Shown here piece by piece: positions 23,047 to 37,163 of a stretch of 64,000 nucleotides of DNA; position 1 is the first letter of the stretch; every line of letters begins with the position of its first letter. Under the pieces are notes generated by a model that had not been told where the DNA came from, did no database searches, and was given only the letters and a program-made list of their open reading frames with translations. The DNA lies in assembly GCF_000004075.3 (NCBI RefSeq), contig NC_026656.2:744001-808000 (forward strand). The letters are read 5' to 3'. Source of the DNA: Cucumis sativus (lineage: Eukaryota; Streptophyta; Magnoliopsida; Cucurbitales; Cucurbitaceae). The translations under genes and the position numbers were made by a program.

Positions 23047-25355
23047 GTCTTTCTTGTTCCATATTTTACCTTCTTTTTTTTTTCCTTCTCCATGAACCCA
23101 TTTGTACATTTGAACTTGCACCAACAATAAAAAGCCTCTATTATGTCCATCAGCAGCAGCAGAATTTGCTCATTTCCATTTCCTATTTATCACTTTTTTC
23201 ATTATTATTATATAAATCCCTCCTCGTGTTTTTATGGCCAACTTCCCATAAGGTCCCTTTTGCCCCTACACCAATGACTTATCATCCCATCTCCCTCCTT
23301 AAAACTCTCAGGAAATTTGGTACCCTTAGCGAGAAGTTGAATCCAATGTTTTCAGGGTTCAAGAAATCCTTAATTTAAATGTAAGATCGGCCTAGGTAAG
23401 TACAAGACCATCAATTTAAATCTCATTTGTAAAATAACCATGGCAATATATTTTACCTGAATCCAGTGAAAAGATATAAATACCGTAATGCATTTTCTCG
23501 AAGCTCGATCATCAAATCCTTACATAAAATTCACTCAAAGAGATGGTAATAGTGTCGCTTTAGACATTCTGCTTCTGGAGGTAATATGACCCAGAAGATC
23601 TTCGTTGCTCTCTGGGCAATTCAAAGAACTTCGAACCTAACTAATAGCTCTCCAAGTAATTATAGGATTTAACATAAAATCGACACAGTAGAGTTGGATT
23701 CTAACCTCAATATATCAGGTGTTAGCAACGACCAAAGGATTCTTTAATCTTTGTAATGCCTAAAGAGGAATTTTTAAATTCTGCAAATCCATAGGATCAA
23801 AAGTAAGGATGTAAATTACCATGTTCACAAATTTTGACAGTAAAACCGTTGAACAATAGCATCATAGATCATCACTTGCCCAATAGTCATGGATATGCCT
23901 AAATAGACAGTCCACGTAATCGTTGCTTTGCTCGTTAGAAAAATGGTCGAATAATTCGATTCACGAACAATTTGCCGAAAACCTGTGTCCCTTCCTTAAT
24001 CTTCTCATATTGCACAAATCTGAAGGGAAAAAATTCCTGCAAATCACACCTATAAACTGATAACAGAGCAAGTTATTTAAAAGAATTTCTAGGTATTATC
24101 AAAGATGTAAAACTGTCTAATATTCAAAACAGGCACAAAATGAAAGGCTAAAAGTAGATATATTTCATCTTTAAACTTGTTAATGCATGTTTAGAAGCCC
24201 CTATATCACACAACTTTAACTCCTGGAAGATAAAAACTCTAAGTTCATTTCAAAAGTGAGAGGATTGAAAAAAGATTTAGATAAAATGATCAAAGGGAAC
24301 TAAAATGATTAAACTATGAAGGAAAGAATTGTGAAGTGGTGGGGAAAACTGAGTTGGATGAAAAAAAGAAAACCTGAGAAAGTGGGGGGAAAAAGCAATA
24401 AGCAAAACATTTAGGTCTAAAGTGTAAACAAAAGACATGAAATATATAGAGTTTTGAAAATGGAAAACAAGTAGGGAAAAATTGTAAATAAACCAAGGTA
24501 AAAGCCCATATTTGTATCTCTTCAGATAACTCCTTCAAATGTCAATTAACTTCTTCAAACCTGCAAAGCAACATAAGCAAACATTTTTTTTTTCCAAGAT
24601 AGTCTTGGCACAATGCAACAAACTATAAGTCCAAAATAGAGATTTTTATAAACTAGTCAGTTCAATAAATTTCTATTTATAAACGCCCGGAACCTAGTAA
24701 GTAATTGTAGAAGCTAATACTTAGATCCTATCATTAAAAGCCACAGTGGGAGTTTCATGCTCTAGAGTCTAGACTAAAGTAGGCTGAAGAGTTTAAAGAT
24801 TGCACTCACAATAATAAAAGAGGTATTATTGGGCAATATGAACAAATACTATCCATCCATATTATATTGCCTTACAAAAGGAATCTTAAAAGTATAGTAA
24901 CAAAAATTGGTTAAAAAGCACGAAATTCTTTCACACAAGTAATGTTACATAGAACCATAGGTACAAGATTGCTGTGATTCACTTCTATTTACACAGCAGA
25001 AGCTATGCTTTAGAAAGTTGGAATTCTGTAACCACCAAAGCATTTTTAGTCACCTTTGCAAAAAAAGGAATAACATTGAGCTTGCAATAGTTCAGGGACT
25101 AACACATTTTACGAGCAAGCATGTTGTAGCTTCTGCCAATAAATCATCAGAATCTCTTCAATTACATTGCAAAAAGATAACATCAAATCATCACAATTTG
25201 CAGCTTCATAGATGTAGAGCTTAGAATAGTCCTGGCCAGATCTGTTGCTAAACCATGATGTAGTAAACGGTTAGAGAAAATCTAAACAAGTTAGAGCAAC
25301 AAATGGCAAAATCTAAACAGCACCAAGTCAGTATACTAAGGGCTTACCATTTTGA
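23047..25355. other. Region between convergent glyoxalase I and casein kinase genes, including both 3' UTRs
   Basis: The glyoxalase 3' UTR follows the stop at 23046 and probably ends near 23150-23200. On the minus strand, the kinase stop at 25356 is followed by a good donor (AAAATG|GTAAGC, GT at 25347-25346). With a possible acceptor near 25239 (CAACAG|ATCTGG), this suggests a 3'-UTR intron. The remaining 2 kb has no recognisable gene. Confidence 0.5.
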
Positions 25356-28133
<2,778 letters not shown>

Positions 28134-28235
28134 ACCGAAAAATGAAAGTGGATCGAATTTGTGGAGATCGGTCAGAGCATGAACGAAGCGAGGGTTTCGA
28201 AGATTGCGAAGATCAAATCGCAAACAAATTTCAAA

Positions 28236-28347
28236 AATTATATATATATAACACAAAGAATAATTCAGATATATATATATATATATAATATATTATATAT
28301 ATATATATATTTATATATTTATATATTTATATATATAAAGAGATTAA
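28236..28347. repeat. (TA)n-rich microsatellite upstream of the casein kinase gene
   Basis: Imperfect TA runs (tatatatataacac, then long tatata with tatatttatatatt variants) lie about 100-215 bp upstream of the kinase ATG, within the likely promoter or leader. It is probably length-polymorphic. Confidence 0.85.
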
Positions 28348-30699
28348 AATACGAATAAATAATGTAAGAAACGGAAGCCACAAAAAAAGAAGACGAGGAC
28401 CAGCAGGTAAAGGACAGGTAGACCAAGGGCGTTTCGTTGTTATACGCACTTCTTTCTAATTCTATTCTACCTTGGACTCCAAGGGATAATCTTCAAAGCT
28501 TTCTAGGGCTACTTCCGTAATTTCATCCTAAATGTTTTTATTGACTTCTTGACTTTTCTTTTATTTCTTCCCCTAGGCTTATCAGTGTTCGAATTGAAAT
28601 TGTTTAGTGTGACGAGTTACTCAATCGAGATCTACGAGGTAAAGGAATTAATAAACCTGAGTATGAAATTAAACTACACTTTTAGAAAATTTAGAATCAG
28701 TCGCGAAATGAAATAAAATAGTGTTCGATGAGTTTATTGAAAATTAAAAAAGCAACACGTCTCAGAAATAAAAAACAATTTTGAAATGAAATAAATTAGT
28801 GTTCAATCCATTTATTGAAATAGATAAACAAATAGTATCTTGTTTTAAACATAATAACTCGAAAACATATTATTCGTTTTTTTAACTTTTTCATGATTTA
28901 TGAATTTCAACCATTTTTTTTAGAAGTGTAAGCTTTTGTTTGAATTTTTTAATATTAAAGGAAATATTTTTAGTTTTTTAAAAAAATGTGGTAGGATGTA
29001 AAAAAAAATAGATGGATTCAACTCATGGGAATTGGGAAATGAATTTGATTTTAGATATATAAAACCAATCTTAATTTTAAAGGATAAAATTAAATATTAA
29101 ATTTTAATTAAAACATTTTGAAAAGTCTAAATGGTACCTAATATTCATATATAACAAAATTAAAAAGAAAACTTCTTCCTAGTTATATCGCGAATCTTTT
29201 AGATAAACCTCTTAAAAAATTAGAAGGCTTAGTATATTGGGACGTGTGATTTTAAAATTATTTAACCTCAATTTATTTTACCAAATACAACAAATGGCTA
29301 TATATATATATATATATATAATTACTTGTACCTATCCCGAAAGCAATCCACACTTAAAAGTCATTAAATTGATGTTAATAAGCTGTGGAGCCCGCCAAAA
29401 TTTAACAAAAATGTGTTAAATAAGGAACGAAGTTAATAACTCTAACTCGACCTCACCCATCCCAACTCCAAAAAAACATTAAAGTACCTTCATTCCATTG
29501 CTTCCATCCTTTAGGAATAATGTGGGGCTTAAAAAAAAATGTATAATTTAATAAAGCGTGAAATTATGGATAAAAATTATAGATACTTTTAAAGTACTTA
29601 AAAGTTTACCTACTCAACTCGTGTCTAGATGTGAAAAGTTTTCGTATTTACTTCATTTATTGCAAATCATCTAGACAGTTAGAATGATATAGAGTTTGCA
29701 CAATAAATCATTTAATGACATATCAAATAACGAATGAAAGTAGTGCATGGTAACTTTTCCATCTCCATTGTTTTTGTTTTCTTTAGTTACGTTTTTTCAC
29801 TTTAAGATTTTTTTTTCCATTTGTTAGTGAACATTACGGTGCGGCTAAATACTAAGTTAAATCAATTTTGAAAAAAAAAAAAAATCTTAATATATGTTCA
29901 AGGTTGACTTTGAAATTATTAATAGCATAGTTGAATGTTTAAATCACTCTAAAACATATAATTAACCATTTAAAATTAATTTAATATTTCACATCATCCT
30001 AATTAACCACGTCAAATAAACACAATTTATTTAAAAGGGAAATGCAATTTTAAAAGTTATTACACTAATTTTATTTTATGTTAAATTATTAAGTCACTTA
30101 TTAGTTTGGCAGATTGCTTTCAATATTTTATTTGTTTTTGTTTAATTAGAAGTTTGGTGTTATAAATTAAATTATAATTCCAATATGGGGTCTGACCAAG
30201 TTGGGATATATATACACACATACATATATATATATTCCCTTTGAAGCGTAATGTTATTATTTTTGTGTTGCTTTTTTTTCTTCTAATTTTTTATTTAGCA
30301 CCGTGTTGATTTCTTTTTAATATAAATTAGTTTGGCCGCTCAGTTTTTGGCTCAAACTAAACTATGCAATTCCCGGCTTGTTCACATGTCCCATTTTGTT
30401 TACGTTAACCTAAACTATGAAGTTAAATTAATATTTTGGTTTTCTATTTATTTTATTTTAGTATTTATATTAAAAATTATTAAAGATAGCAATTTTAACT
30501 AAATATTCACAAATAGCAAAATTTCATATTTTATAACACTAATATGTACTTTTTATTAGTGACATTGATATATATTAATAGAAGTTTAGAAGAGAATCAA
30601 AAAATTTACAATAGTCTGTAAATTTTTAATTTATTTTATTATTTTTAAAAATATCTCATATACATATATTTGTTTTGAAAATGTCTTTTCTATAACAAA

Positions 30700-30770
30700 T
30701 TTTGGTACGAAATTTGAACCCAAGATCGAAACATATAGACATCAGTTAAACAAGCTCATGTTGGCAATAC
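30700..30770 (-). mobile_element. tRNA-box (SINE-like) relic
   Basis: On the minus strand there is a good B-box-like GGGTTCAAATT (plus 30711-30721), preceded by a degenerate A-box-like TGAGCTTGTTTAACTG. It does not fold as a full tRNA by eye, so a decayed tRNA-derived SINE is likelier than a working gene. Confidence 0.3.
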
Positions 30771-30784
30771 TATATAAATTGTAA

Positions 30785-30960
30785 AAAATGATAGATTTGA
30801 CAAAATATTTACAAAATTTTAGATTTTATCAATAATAAATATTAATAGACATTTGTATGGTTCTATCAGTCACATTGATAGACACTAATAGAAGTTTATC
30901 AATATATATCATTAATACATTTCAATTTTTTGTTATATTTTGTAAATATTTTAATTCAGA
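30785..30960 (+). repeat. Representative copy of a degenerate dispersed repeat family
   Basis: Marks of the family are an aaaatatttacaaaattttag-like start, ttctatcagtcacattgata and gacactaatagaagtttat in the middle, and ttgttatattttgtaaatat at the end. Related copies, in either orientation, lie at about 3140-3290, 8985-9130, 9200-9410, 9480-9600, 14760-14890, 21265-21420, 22330-22480, 30480-30650, 62360-62540, 62560-62760 and 63005-63130. No clear terminal inverted repeats or target duplications were seen. Confidence 0.6.
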
Positions 30961-33268
30961 TGGCTCGAATTGTACTAACAATTCGAATTTGCATCATCCC
31001 ACGTCATCATTTTTCGGTGACTTGTAAGAACAAGCAAATGGTTTTTACAATTTTCTAAAAAAAAGTTTTAAAAAACATTAAAAGATGCTTCAATTACTTT
31101 AATTTCCTATTTCAACAAGCAAACTAACAAATAAATAAATTTCAACACAAAATAAACAAATATGGCATATTTTACTCACTTTATTTGGACATATATTTCT
31201 TTGGGTAAAATTCAAAATCAAACCATTTAAATTTATTTTTTAAGAAAGTCATTAAACATCGTTATCAGGGCGTAGGTAACCAACTAATAAATAAATTTAG
31301 AATTATTTAAATTACGTCATATCTTTATTCATTCTGACTTTTAATTTCTAATAAAAACAAAATTGGTTGAAACACAATTTTTTATTTCACTATTTTAAAT
31401 CCCATTTCAAATTTAGTTTCAACATTTAAGAACGGGCTAATTACATAGTTTACGTATATATGATGTATATATTTAGAACAAATTTTCTAAAATATCTAAT
31501 TTGAGTATTGTCATTTTCAAAATAATTACGTAAGTGTTGTAAATCATTTCAATTTAATTTTAGTGTCATAAGGGCTATTAAAATTAAACAAGCAAACCAT
31601 TTTTATTATGGAGACTGTTTTAGGATAAAATAATTAGTTATTGGGTTAGAGAGTTTTATATATTGCACTTATTTAAATTCTAAGGTATAAAATGTAAATA
31701 ATCAATTACAAAAACTAAAGAACTTTCAAAGGAACTGCCTTTGAACCCCGTACCAAGGTTGCTCATAGTGTCACATAACGAATTGAAGGCATTCCAACAT
31801 TAAAAGACGTTGATAATTGACCTCTTGATGACGTCGTGAAAGAGTGAAATAACGAATCTGCCCTTCTTTCTTTCCTTTTTATTTTTCTATCTTCCTCGTG
31901 AATCATGGGTTTTGGCAAGGGTTAACGTTCTTCTTCTTCTTCCTCTTCTCCTTTGAACAGTTTGTTTTTCATTTTTCCCCCTTCTTCTTCGATGAGCTAT
32001 CATACCATATATTCGCAAGAGCACCAACTTGTTGGTTAGCAAACATTCAACTGCTGGAAAGCAAGACTAGGAGAAAACGACACAAAAAGAAGGCAGGACA
32101 AAGAGATGATTATTATTATAGTTGAGTTATATATAATAGTTTATATTTGAAGTGTAGATTATTTTAAATTATGAATTATAATATTATGTGTTTATGATGT
32201 GTAAACTATTTTAGTTTAAGAAGAAATTAGTAAACTTTATAACAAAATATAAGAAGATGTGGTTATAATAGTATAAGGATAGTCCTTGTCCGAAACGTCT
32301 CAAAAACAATACATGAGAGAGAAAGGGAACAAAAGATAGGAGGGAGAAAGAGCGAAAGTGTTCATTCCACATGCACGAGAGAGTCTTATTTTGCATAGCC
32401 CAATCAAACCAAACGAATTGGGCCCATCGAGTGGGCATTCTAAAACGCTAAGAACACCTTCTTCATTGCAAATGAGTAAAACTTTAAATTATAGATTCGA
32501 ATTTGACTAGTAGTAGAAGTTAATTTTTAATACTATATTTATATACTTAATTAGGAAAGTATGAATATTGAATACGCACGTTATTAACCTATTAACTGAT
32601 AATGTGTTAAAAGAGTTGTGTCCACGTTTTAAATCTGTAATGTTATATTTAGTTAACGGTAATGTTGTACCATTGCTTTGATTTGATGCATATTCCTTAT
32701 TTACAGATAACCTTTTGAATGAATTAAAAATCTAGAAACGGTAACAATATCAAGTTTTTGCTGATTCTCTTCACGATTTGATCAATGTCTTTCAATTTGA
32801 GGTTTTTTTTTTCGCTCTTTTGTTAGTATTTAGTGAAACTCTACAACTCATGTTTTAGCTTCTCGCGTTTGTCGTCTCAAATTTTTACAAATTTAGTTTG
32901 AAAATTGTTTACTTTTTGGTTTGTCTGGTTCTTCTCTCTCAATTTTTAATCGTTGGACTTAAAATAATTTCTCAATTTATAAACTCGTATGTTTTCCATT
33001 GTGTGTTATGATTTTAATTACTATACCTTTAGATGTATGATTTAAAATTGGGTCAAAGTTATTAAGACGTGGGAGACTATTCTAAATTTGTGAAAATTTC
33101 TATCTTATTGTTCGTTTTTTCTATTGAGGTGGAATTTAGTCGAGTTGTCAATCTATTTAGTTGTTTGATATGTTTCTTTTTATAAAATGTGCACTAACTA
33201 AAGAGATAATCACCATGAAAGCCAGATATTATGATAAATTTGGTTTGGAGTTGAGCATTATATTGAGG

Positions 33269-33590
33269 GAAGGCTTCTTTCGAAGAAGAAGAATCAGAGG
33301 TATCCATAGAAAGAGGTGGGTTAGATGGAGTAGGAAACCGAAGCTCCGACAGGACCTCTTGAAGAAAGGCTTCCCTCGAAGAAAAAGAATCAAAGGTATC
33401 CATATAGAAAGAGGTGGGCTAGATGGAGTAGGGGATCGAAGCTCCGACAGGACCTCTTGAAGAAAAGCTTCCCTCGAAGAAGAAGAATTAGAGGTATCCA
33501 TAGAAAGAGGTGGGCTTGATGGAGTAGGGGACCAAAGCTTCGACAGAACCTCTTAAAGAAAAGCTACCCCGAAAGAAGAAGAATCGATAA
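33269..33590. repeat. Minisatellite of 96-98 bp units, with protein-like repeats on the minus strand
   Basis: Three units and a partial fourth; the landmark tatccata starts at 33301, 33397 and 33495. On the minus strand a unit reads REAFLQEVLSELRSPTPS and then PPLSMDTSNSSSS, about 32 residues. The middle unit has two extra bases (tccatatag against tccatag), which breaks the frame, and the outermost unit has a stop. It appears to be a decayed coding repeat or a gene fragment. Confidence 0.8.
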
Positions 33591-34414
33591 AAAAGTAAGA
33601 TTGGTCAAAGTGCGCTTAAGTTGACCTAAACACTTGTGAATATTAAGAAGAAAAGTTTAACATTCTATCGACTAAAAAAATACATACATACATGTATTCA
33701 TAAATTCAAGGATGTATTTCAATTGAGACGAGTAAGTAGTTCGAAACAGTTGTTTAGTCATGAAACCAAACAACGTAAGTATAATGCACAACACATCAAA
33801 AGGCTATTTAACCAATTAAAGTGCTCAACTCCTACTTATTCGTCTAAACCTCAAGTAGTAAACGATTTCTTCCTACCTATGTGAGACTAAAAGCTTTATC
33901 TATTCCTTTTGAAATTAGTTTAGAAGCAAAATAGTAAATAATTTAAAACTAATTAAAAGTTAAAACAAACATATTAAAAATTTAAAATAAAATAAATTAC
34001 AACCAGAGGACCAAAATGAAAATCCAAACCTTCACAAAGGCTTACATTATATATATATATATAATAAAAAAAAAAAAAGAATTCAGTGTACAACAAACTA
34101 CCTCAAACTCAAAAAAGAAAGAAAAAAAAAACTCAAATAATTTCTCCAATTTCTTTGAGACAGAATTGGTATAAATAATCACAACAATAAACAATAGTAA
34201 AAACACTTAAATTATTAAAAAATAAAATCGGAGGAAGAAAAAAATAAAAAATAAAAAATAAAAAATAAAATAAGAATTAAAAAAACAAAGGAAGAATTAA
34301 TCAGTGATTTATCACCAAATTTTTTTCTTCAAAATGGAGAGCCGAATTATAATCTCAAAAGAGAATTAATAATAACGACATGATTTAATTTAAGTGTAAT
34401 TAAATCAAATTAAA
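33591..34414. other. Intergenic, low complexity, 3' flank of the aldehyde oxidase gene
   Basis: A-rich DNA with a (TA)n run at 34050-34064 and several homopurine and aaaata runs near 34240-34270. It probably includes the 3' UTR of the aldehyde oxidase gene. No gene was seen. Confidence 0.5.
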
Positions 34415-37113
34415 TCACTTAATTTGAATCCAAGCTGCCACACTTGGAATTCCACGATAGACCACGAACAGCATATAATACCCAGGCGGCGCAATTATTC
34501 CGGACGGCGGAGCCACCACCGTCGCACTAAAAATCCCGGCGCCAGTTTCCGCAATTTCCCTAATCGGCAACACAACAAGCCTCTGATTCATTGAAAACCC
34601 GTGTGTTGTGAACGGCGGCGGATAAATCGTGACTCTAACATCATTCTCCCGATCAAATATACCGTCAGGAACTAAATTAAAATTCACTACGAAATCTTTT
34701 CCGTATTGCCATTTCGCTACCAATTGGTTCAACTGAATGGTAGGGCGGAATGCGGTGTGTGCCGGATCGAGATACGGCGGAGAGAATTTCTCCACCCTTA
34801 ATTCCGTCGGGTATTTGACAGATTGGAACTGGTAGCCGGCGTTAGTGTTGCTGCCGGCGACCAGGATTTGACCGTCGGGGAGAAGGGCGGAGGTGGAGTG
34901 GTACATTCTTGGAATTGTGGTGGGGATTAGTTGTTTAAACCTTTGACCTTGGGGTTTGTCAGGATCGTAAAGAATCGGTGAGTAATTGGGAGCTTCGGCG
35001 AAATTCCATGCGGATGTACCAGAAGTAGCGCCGTTGATAAGCAAAAGATCACCGGTTGGGAGAATTAACATATCGCCCATTACTCTCGGAGATGGCATCA
35101 ATTCCTTTTTCCAAACATCCTTTGGCTTTGTGATCTCTAGACGATTGCAATCTTGCAATGCTGGCAAGAAGTTCCCTTTCTCTGCCAACCGGTATGCTTC
35201 CGGTTTCGCTCCTCCGCATACAATTACCTGATTGTTCATCGTAACTCATCAGCTTAAGTTTGATAATATGAACAAAGTCATGTGGTTACGAACATACCTC
35301 AGCGGGGGTTGCTTCAGGATTCTCTAGTGAGAGCTTGAGAGGAAGGAGTGCAGACATACCCGACGCGGGGTAGTTTCGGGAACCGCCGGCCAAAACCGGA
35401 TACTCGTTAACGACAGTTAGAGTCTTGGGGTTAAACAAGATGGAACGACTATTGGCAAAGATGAAGACATTGCCATCAGTAGAAAGATAAACAAAAGGAT
35501 AAAGATTGTTTTCATCCAAATCAGTTGTTTCATCCAAGAATGGCATTTTAATAGCTTTTGTATTTACTTTTCCTTCTGCCGGAACAAACTCAAGATCGAA
35601 AGATCTCCGGCCGCCGACCAAGATGAAACCGCCGTCCGGCATGGTGGCCTGAGTCGAATACCTACAATGTTTCCGGCGTCGGTTTGTTAACGGCTTTAAT
35701 TTATGAATAATTAAACGTAACTAAACAAAATATGAAATTAATTAATAATAATTACCAACGACCACTTGCCAATGTCGTTGGATATTCCTTCCAATCGCAA
35801 TTAGGGCATCCAGTAAGGTATCGTACGGTTTTGGTTCCGTCCATCCAACCACCGGTGTTTACCAATCTTCCTTCCACGTCCAGCCCTCCCGACGAGCACC
35901 ATGGATCCGTAGGCATCTATCGTCACCAGAAATTCTTAGTTATTTTAATATTTTGAGGGCAAAATAGGAAATTAAAGATGTCAGCCTTTAACCACAAATT
36001 GTCATGGAAAAACTTTTATTTTTCTAAACAAGAAATAAGAAATATTTGTCAGATAGATTGAATAATTCGAATGATGCACAAATATTAGGTCTTGTTTTCA
36101 AGGAATTTAATTAAGCTTTATATATATATATATAACACTGCCTAAATTGTTATCTAAATTAAAATGCAAGATAGTGAACAACCAAAGCATGGTTTAATGA
36201 GCATAAACTTATACTATCAACATGAACATATGTCAATTCTTCATAAAAGAAAAAAAAATTGAAGATGTCCGGTTCTACAACATGGAAAAACATCATCACA
36301 CGGTTTACTATGATCCCATTTATACTGTTTACTTTTTTTTTTTTCGTTTAGAAAGTGTTTCTAAATTTTATAGTAGAACATATTTTTAATGGAATGACAA
36401 TAATTTTATATATAATGTGAATGGATCTATGTACTAGTTCGATAATGTTGTAACTATTCCTACTCGAATATTCGTATCCTAATGATTCAACTGCATGGTA
36501 GGAATAGAAAGAGATTCCTTCCTCGTAATATATAGATTTATCTGTCTTGTTTAAACTATTATATGTAGCTAAATATAAATATAAGTTAATTGACTGAGTT
36601 ACGAACCGTAAGTGGTCTTATTTTAGCGGTTTCGATATCAAACTCAACGCCATGGGCCCAACAATCTTGCAGTATGGCACCTTGATCAGTCTTGAAAGGA
36701 AAACATTTTCCACCAGGCAATTTGATTTGTGAAATGTGAAATGCAGATGCATCAAACATGATCATCTTGTTATTTGGCAACAAATTCATGTGCATAGCTG
36801 AAACCATGGAGTTTCTAGACACCATCTTCCATGTCCCTAGATATGTTAATGGGAAATTACGTGTGCCCGATCTATCCACCGGTCGTGGACCCGCTACAAA
36901 TGTTATTCCCGGTAGGTTAGGTTTGGGGCCCGTGGTTGCGTCAGCCGGAGGATTGACGTCGCCTTTCAATCTATCGTTCAAATCCTTGTCGAGCGAGTTA
37001 GCACCGGGGCCGTAAGACCCACCTACGCTGTCGAATTGAGCAGGAGCAGAGACGAAGAAGAGAGAAAGGAGGAGGAGGAGCAGAAGGGAAGCTGCCTTGA
37101 GAAAGGCCGCCAT
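34415..37113 (-). CDS. GLOX1: Secreted aldehyde/glyoxal oxidase (copper radical oxidase, GLOX family)
   Basis: Four minus-strand exons: 37113-36607, 35916-35756, 35661-35298 and 35227-34415. All junctions are GT-AG and in frame, giving 614 aa, a normal size for plant GLOX. The first 25 or so residues form a strong signal peptide (MAAFLKAASLLLLLLLSLFF), so the product enters the secretory pathway and cell wall. The body is a galactose-oxidase-type propeller followed by a DUF1929-type C-terminal domain. Residues fitting the copper and Cys-Tyr cofactor site are Cys in DPWCSSGGLD, Tyr in NNLYPFVYL, Tyr-His in MYHSTSALLPDGQI and His in TTHGFSMNQRLVVLP. The enzyme oxidises aldehydes such as glyoxal or methylglyoxal to acids and releases H2O2; Arabidopsis GLOX1 has been linked to pollen and tapetum. 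Substrate is inferred from family only. Symbol is by closest recall and should be confirmed. Confidence 0.93.
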
Positions 37114-37153
37114 TGAAGGTGTGAGTTACCTTGTTCTTCAATGGCAGCTTTGT

Positions 37154-37163
37154 GTTTATAATG
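37154..37163 (-). promoter_or_regulatory. Possible TATA box of the aldehyde oxidase gene
   Basis: TTATAAACAC on the minus strand, about 45 bp upstream of the ATG. It would give a very short leader, so it may equally be chance in AT-rich DNA. Confidence 0.3.

Larger units (their letters stand above)
28350..33268. other. Gene-poor intergenic region between divided gene groups
   Basis: About 5 kb of AT-rich DNA. The open frames are short and of low complexity. It contains a (TA)n run at about 29300-29322, dispersed-repeat copies at about 30480-30650 and 30785-30960, and a tRNA-box relic at about 30700-30770. A somewhat GC-richer stretch lies at 31730-32110 (cttcttcttcttcctcttc and following), which I cannot assign. 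Confidence 0.5.

Noticed and set aside
33161..33460. 99-codon Arg-rich plus-strand frame across the minisatellite
   Set aside because: The repeat reads more like protein on the minus strand, and the plus frame is an Arg/Lys-rich by-product of its purine-rich strand.
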